DNA from: Verrucomicrobia bacterium UBA673
GTDB taxonomy: Bacteria > Verrucomicrobiota > Verrucomicrobiia > Limisphaerales > UBA1096
Direction of reading: 5' to 3'
NCBI GenBank assembly: GCA_002299785.1
Contig: DBNL01000110.1
Span: 1 to 9,896, forward strand
DNA: 9,896 nt
In this document: positions 6,093 to 9,896 of the stretch, piece by piece
Numbering within the stretch: the stretch's first letter is position 1
How the letters are laid out: each line of letters begins with the position of its first letter
The notes under the pieces: model-generated
What the model was told of the DNA's origin: nothing
Seen by the model: the letters and a program-made list of their open reading frames with translations, nothing else
The model's database searches: none
Program-made: the position numbers and the translations under genes

Positions 6093-7007
6093 ATGTATTC
6101 CTTCTCTACTTGTTGGAACTCTCACCGCCACACCGATGGCCGGGCGATGCTCGAGGAAATCCGCGACCTTGGCTTCGAGTACGCCGAGTTAAGCCACGGA
6201 ATTCGGCTTAGCCTCGTGCCCGGCATCATGGATGCGTTCAAGGCCGGTGTGATCAAGATCTCTACGCTGCACAATTTCTGTCCGCTTCCCATCGGGTGCA
6301 ACCACGCCAACCCGAACGTCTTCAAGTTTTCCTCCACCAACTCCCGCGAGCGTGACAACGCCTACAAGCACACGATGAAAACCATCGAAATGGCGGATCG
6401 ACTCGGGGCCAAGCTGATCGTGTTGCACATGGGCGAGATCGACATGCGTAATTTCACAGACAAACTCATCGATCTGCTCGAGGCCGGAAAACAGGACACG
6501 CCGAAATACCAAAAACTCTGTCAAGCCGCGGAGATCAAGCGAGAGAAAAAGAAAACCAAATACTGTGACCTCGCCTACGAAATGCTCGAGCGCATTGCCG
6601 AGCAGTCGAGCCTCCGCGGCATCAAACTAGGCATCGAGATCCGCGAGTCGCTCGAGGAAATCCCCATCGACACCGACTGGGATTTGTTTTTCCAACGATT
6701 CGAGGACCCGAACATCTGTTACTGGCACGACATCGGCCACGCGCAAATCAAGGAGAACCTCGGCTTCATCCACCACCGGCTGCATCTCGAGTCGATGACT
6801 GAGCGCTTGGGCGGTTTTCACCTTCACGACGTGCAGTTCCCGGCCCGAGATCACCGACCGCCGGGCCAGGGAATGATTGATTACGAGGGACTAAAGCACC
6901 TCGTGAAACCGGAACATATAAAAGTGTTCGAACTGAGCCCGAGCCTCAAGCCATCAGCCGCGAGGGAGGGCGTTGCCCACCTGAAATCCATCTGGGGAGA
7001 GGATTGA
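6093..7007 (+). CDS. Xylose-isomerase-like TIM-barrel protein (sugar phosphate isomerase/epimerase family)
   Basis: A 304-residue protein of the AP endonuclease 2 / xylose isomerase-like barrel superfamily. The metal-binding pattern is visible: Glu182 or Glu185 (LGIEIRESLEEI), His212-Asp213 and His216 (YWHDIGHAQ), His245-Asp246 (FHLHDVQF), Asp253-His254 followed by PPGQGMIDY (the family 'H-x-P-P-G-x-G-x-I-D' turn), and Glu280 (VFELSPS). Such proteins isomerise or epimerise sugars or cut AP sites; the exact substrate cannot be told. I chose ATG 6093 (MYSFSTCWNS...) because it begins at the first barrel strand. A longer frame from TTG 6042 would translate the rpsU terminator hairpin and is unlikely. 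There is no Shine-Dalgarno sequence. The stop codon overlaps the start of the membrane protein gene, so the pair is probably one operon, and the barrel protein may act on a substrate linked to that protein. Confidence 0.88.
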   Translation: MYSFSTCWNSHRHTDGRAMLEEIRDLGFEYAELSHGIRLSLVPGIMDAFKAGVIKISTLHNFCPLPIGCNHANPNVFKFSSTNSRERDNAYKHTMKTIEMADRLGAKLIVLHMGEIDMRNFTDKLIDLLEAGKQDTPKYQKLCQAAEIKREKKKTKYCDLAYEMLERIAEQSSLRGIKLGIEIRESLEEIPIDTDWDLFFQRFEDPNICYWHDIGHAQIKENLGFIHHRLHLESMTERLGGFHLHDVQFPARDHRPPGQGMIDYEGLKHLVKPEHIKVFELSPSLKPSAAREGVAHLKSIWGED

Positions 7008-8074
7008 AATCCACGTCCAACGGCCTGCGACTCACGCTGAAACTGACCGTCAGCCTCGTCTTGGTAGCGTGGATTCTACACGTCATTTTTTCTGGTGAAG
7101 CCGAACTGCAACTCGGCGAAAGCTGGAGCGCTTTTTCGTTTGCCGAACAAGTCCGCAAAAGCTGGACGATTGGTCCGGTTGGCTTGTGGAAGACCATCTC
7201 TGACGTGAGCCTCGGCTGGCTACTGGCTTCGTTCATTTTCATGGGAGCGACGATTTTCATCGGCGTCATCCGTTGGCGTTTGGTGTTGGCGGTGCAGGGA
7301 TTGCACCTGTCGCTTGGCCGCGCCACCGGCATTTCGCTCGTGGCCCATTTCTTCAACTCCTTTTTGCTCGGCTCGACCGGCGGAGACCTGCTCAAGGCCT
7401 ACTTCGCCGCCGCAGAGACCGCACACAGAAAAGCCGAGGCCGTGACCACCGTCGTTGTCGACCGGCTGCTTGGCCTTTTCGCGATGCTGCTCTTCGTTTC
7501 GCTGATGGCCCTGGCCAACTGGGGCGTCGTGATGAGCCAGCAACGCTTCATGGCCGTGATGCTCGTCGTCCTCTGCATGCTCTTCGTAAGCGGCCTGGTC
7601 GTCGTATTGTCATTTTGGGCCGGGCCAACTGGCGCGCGCCTGAAATTTGAGGTGCTCCTGGCCAAGCTGCCAAAGGGCGAAGTTTTGGTGCGCTGCATTG
7701 AGGCGTGCCACGCCTTCGGCAAAAAGCCTGGCTTCCTCCCGCGCGTGCTCGGCTGGTCGATGCTGCTCAACTTGGCCTGCGTGCTGCAGATAGTCGCGCT
7801 TGGCTTCGGGCTTGGCCTGCCAATGGGCGAACACTTCCGCGTGCTGCTAGTCATCGTCCCGGCGATCATCTGCATCAGCGCACTGCCAATCACGCCCAAC
7901 GGCATCGGTGTCCGCGAAAATCTTTATGTGTGGCTGCTCTCTGCCACCGCGATCGGCATTGAGACCAAGGCATCGTTGTCGCTCTCACTACTGGCGTTTA
8001 CCAGTAGCCTGCTGTGGAGCCTCATCGGGGGGGCGGTGTACCTTGCCTTCCGCAGCCGCCACTCCCTCGATTAA
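7004..8074 (+). CDS. Integral membrane protein, lysylphosphatidylglycerol synthase TM region / UPF0104 family
   Basis: A 356-residue polytopic membrane protein with about eight hydrophobic segments (near 12-29, 72-92, 108-125, 154-172, 183-205, 248-270, 278-296 and 325-348). It has the conserved blocks of the LPG_synthase_TM family: FFNSFLLGSTGGDLLKAY (116-133, family 'N-x-x-x-P-G-S-x-G-G-D'), EAVTTVVVDRLLGL (145-158, family 'V-x-x-D-R-x-x-G') and LPITPNGIGVREN (294-306, family 'N-G-x-G-x-R-E'). It lacks the C-terminal catalytic domain of MprF, so it is a flippase-like or unassigned membrane unit; many such proteins sit beside cell-envelope or glycolipid genes. The start is TTG 7004-7006, overlapping the upstream TGA as TTGA, with GGGGAGAGG (6995-7003 region) as a strong Shine-Dalgarno sequence. 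This suggests translational coupling to the barrel gene. Confidence 0.9.
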   Translation: MKSTSNGLRLTLKLTVSLVLVAWILHVIFSGEAELQLGESWSAFSFAEQVRKSWTIGPVGLWKTISDVSLGWLLASFIFMGATIFIGVIRWRLVLAVQGLHLSLGRATGISLVAHFFNSFLLGSTGGDLLKAYFAAAETAHRKAEAVTTVVVDRLLGLFAMLLFVSLMALANWGVVMSQQRFMAVMLVVLCMLFVSGLVVVLSFWAGPTGARLKFEVLLAKLPKGEVLVRCIEACHAFGKKPGFLPRVLGWSMLLNLACVLQIVALGFGLGLPMGEHFRVLLVIVPAIICISALPITPNGIGVRENLYVWLLSATAIGIETKASLSLSLLAFTSSLLWSLIGGAVYLAFRSRHSLD

Positions 8075-8096
8075 AACCCAAGGGCTTGCCAAGTAT

Positions 8097-9848
8097 TTAT
8101 TTCTTGTTTCGTTTTTTGCCTAGTTCCTTCTGGAGCTTGGGCAGAGGAAGGGTGTTGATGACGTCCTTGGCGGTGAGCCAGCCTTTGCGGGCGATGCCGG
8201 TACCCAAGCGTAAAAAGCCAGCGTGCTCGTTACGATGGGCGTCGGTGTTGATGACGCATTTTACCCCCTTGGCCTTAGCGTGCTGCCACAGGCGCCAATC
8301 GAGGTCAAAACGGTACGGGTTGGCGTTGAGCTCAAGCCAGGTGCCGGTCGCGGCGCAGGCGTCGATGACGGCGTGCTGGTTGACGGGATAAGCTTCACGG
8401 CGGAGCAGCAACCGGCCGGTGAGGTGGCCGAGCATGTGGACGTTGGGGTTCTCAGCGGCGGCAATGAGACGGCTGGTGTTGTCTGCTTCACTGCTGCCCG
8501 CAACGTGCAGGCTAGCAACAACGACGTCGAGCTCAGCGAGCAGGGCGTCGTCGAAATCGAGCTTGGTTTTGAGTATGTCCACTTCGATGCCACTGAGCAG
8601 GCGGAAGGTGTTGCCGTCAGCCTCGAGTTGCTGGTTGACGCGCGCCACCTCGGCGGTTTGTTTCCGGAGCCTCGCCTCGTCGAGGCCGTTGGCTTGGAAC
8701 GAAGCGCGCGAGTGGTCGGTGATGGCCCAATAATCGCAGCCCAGCCCGCTCATGTGGGCGGCGATCTCCTCGAGCGACTCGGCCCCATCGCTCCAGTTGG
8801 AGTGGTTGTGCAGCGAGCCCTTAAGGTTGGTCCACTCGATAAGCCGCGGGATTTTGCCGTTCTCGCCGGCGTCGAACTCTCCCTTGTCCTCGCGAAGCTC
8901 CGGCGGGATGTAGACGAGGTCCAGCGCGACGAAGATGTCCTCCTCAGTTTTGCAGTCGATCAGCAGCTTGGGGTCGCGGGTTTCCTCAGTGCTCTTGAAC
9001 AGGCCGTACTCGTTAAGGCGCAGGCCCCGATCAATGGCGCGGTGGCGCATAGCTATATTGTGCTCCTTGCTGCCGGTGAAGTAGGCCTGTGCGAAGGGGT
9101 ACTCGGCGTCGCTCACAACGCGCAGGTCCCCTTGAATGCCTCCCTCGAGAATGACGCTGGCCTTGGTGTCGCCCTTGACCGAAACGGAGAGAATGCATGC
9201 TTGGCCCGTAAAAAAATCGATGATCGCCTCTGGCTTTTTAGACGAAACGAGGAAGTCGATGTCGCGGACGATTTCCTTGTGACGGCGAAGGCTGCCGGCG
9301 GTGCTGCAGCGGATGACATCGGGATGGACACGGAACTGCTCGAGGATGGGTTCCGCAAGGTTGAGGGCGGCACTGATGTGGTGGTGCGAGGCGTAGTTGC
9401 GGCGGAATTCAATGCCTTCAAGGATTTTCGACTCGGTCTTTTTGCCGAAGCCGGGCAGTTCGGCGAGGTGGCTGTCTTTGCATGCCTGCTCGAGCGCCTC
9501 GACAGTCTCGATGCCGAGTTTGCTATAAACGGCTTTGACCTTTTTCGGCCCCAAGCCGGGAATGTTGAGCATGGTGATAAGGCCGTCGGGGATAGAGGCC
9601 TTGAGCTCGTCGTAATAGGCGAGGTGGCCGGTGGTCGCCAACTCGGTGATCTTCTCAGCCAACGCCTTGCCGATGCCCTTGATATCGCCCAGGCGATCCT
9701 CCTCGACGAGCTTGGCTAACGGCTCGGTGAGGCTCTCGAGAGTGCGCGCGCCGTTTTGGTAGGCGCGCGTCTTGAACGGGTTCTCGCCCTTTAACTCGAG
9801 GAACACCCCGATCTCCTTGAGAATGTCCGCAATCTCGTCCTTTTGCAT
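8097..9848 (-). CDS. polX: DNA polymerase X family protein with PHP domain (DNA polymerase/3'-5' exonuclease)
   Basis: A 583-residue protein, the full length usual for bacterial PolX (about 570-580). In order: an N-terminal 8-kDa-like helical domain (NPFKTRAYQNGARTLESL, 23-40); helix-hairpin-helix DNA-binding motifs at IKGIGKALAEKI (56-67), IPGLGPKKVKAVY (96-108) and LPGFGKKTESKIL (131-143); and the pol beta nucleotidyltransferase core with GSLRR (185-189), catalytic Asp196 and Asp198 (RDIDFL) and the third Asp241 (GDLRVV). YFTGSKEHN (256-264) and LNEYGLF (278-284) follow. The C-terminal PHP domain has metal ligands LHNHSNWSDG (His347, His349), ITDHS (Asp378, His379), GIEVDI (Glu422), SLH (His448), GHLTGRL (His475) and NTDAH (Asp536, His538). 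All catalytic residues appear intact. The known role is gap filling and end trimming in base-excision repair. It is convergent with the membrane protein gene (22 bp gap). No clear Shine-Dalgarno sequence precedes ATG 9846-9848. Confidence 0.96.
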   Translation of the reverse strand: MQKDEIADILKEIGVFLELKGENPFKTRAYQNGARTLESLTEPLAKLVEEDRLGDIKGIGKALAEKITELATTGHLAYYDELKASIPDGLITMLNIPGLGPKKVKAVYSKLGIETVEALEQACKDSHLAELPGFGKKTESKILEGIEFRRNYASHHHISAALNLAEPILEQFRVHPDVIRCSTAGSLRRHKEIVRDIDFLVSSKKPEAIIDFFTGQACILSVSVKGDTKASVILEGGIQGDLRVVSDAEYPFAQAYFTGSKEHNIAMRHRAIDRGLRLNEYGLFKSTEETRDPKLLIDCKTEEDIFVALDLVYIPPELREDKGEFDAGENGKIPRLIEWTNLKGSLHNHSNWSDGAESLEEIAAHMSGLGCDYWAITDHSRASFQANGLDEARLRKQTAEVARVNQQLEADGNTFRLLSGIEVDILKTKLDFDDALLAELDVVVASLHVAGSSEADNTSRLIAAAENPNVHMLGHLTGRLLLRREAYPVNQHAVIDACAATGTWLELNANPYRFDLDWRLWQHAKAKGVKCVINTDAHRNEHAGFLRLGTGIARKGWLTAKDVINTLPLPKLQKELGKKRNKK

Positions 9849-9896
9849 CGGGCGAGTTAATCACGGCCGGAAGCGGCGGCAAAGGCCGATCAATCC

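Noticed and set aside
8075..8096. Bidirectional terminator between the membrane protein gene and polX
   Set aside because: Only short stems (CAAG/CTTG) with loops too small to form are present. T-rich sequence follows inside polX, but there is no credible hairpin.
8223..9719. A 498-codon open frame on the plus strand, antisense to polX
   Set aside because: It is a shadow of polX codon bias. The polX frame on the minus strand carries every expected motif, and the antisense translation has no recognisable domain.

Overview
This 9.9 kb window is ordinary bacterial chromosome. It is GC-rich and densely coded, with seven intact or near-intact protein genes plus one decayed gene. The mix suggests a member of the Verrucomicrobiota or a neighbouring PVC lineage: a large DUF3352-like surface or periplasmic protein, a membrane-anchored HEAT-repeat protein, a free-standing MetE C-terminal barrel, a PHP-domain PolX, and weak or absent Shine-Dalgarno sequences with two TTG starts. 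That placement is inference from gene content; no marker gene such as 16S rRNA is present.

Left third. The window opens inside a plus-strand gene for a large protein of unknown function, which ends at 1670. It converges on, and overlaps by 47 bp, a minus-strand pair: a Gfo/Idh/MocA NAD(P)-dependent oxidoreductase followed by an N-terminally anchored HEAT-repeat protein. The pair has a 42 bp gap and is probably one operon.

Middle. Between 3796 and 4520 there is no intact gene. This stretch holds the C-terminal remnant of a TPR-type family 9 glycosyltransferase, in which both Trp codons of the family's W-R-W motif have become stop codons. Next comes a 334-residue free-standing cobalamin-independent methionine synthase C-terminal barrel with all four zinc ligands. 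After it lies an AT-rich intergenic region of about 300 bp (5526-5828) carrying two neighbouring inverted repeats built from TGACA/TGTCA half-sites. These lead into rpsU (ribosomal protein S21), which has a TTG start, a good Shine-Dalgarno sequence and a strong intrinsic terminator.

Right part. Just after the rpsU terminator begins a xylose-isomerase-like TIM-barrel protein. A promoter-like pair of hexamers lies inside the terminator itself. This gene overlaps by 4 bp (TTGA) an integral membrane protein of the lysylphosphatidylglycerol synthase TM/UPF0104 family, so the two are probably translationally coupled. Converging on them from the right is a complete PolX (pol beta-type polymerase plus PHP nuclease), a base-excision-repair enzyme.

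No insertion sequence, CRISPR array, tRNA, rRNA or phage gene was seen, and I found no convincing novel multi-gene system. The best leads are regulatory: the double dyad upstream of rpsU, and the terminator/promoter overlap downstream of it.
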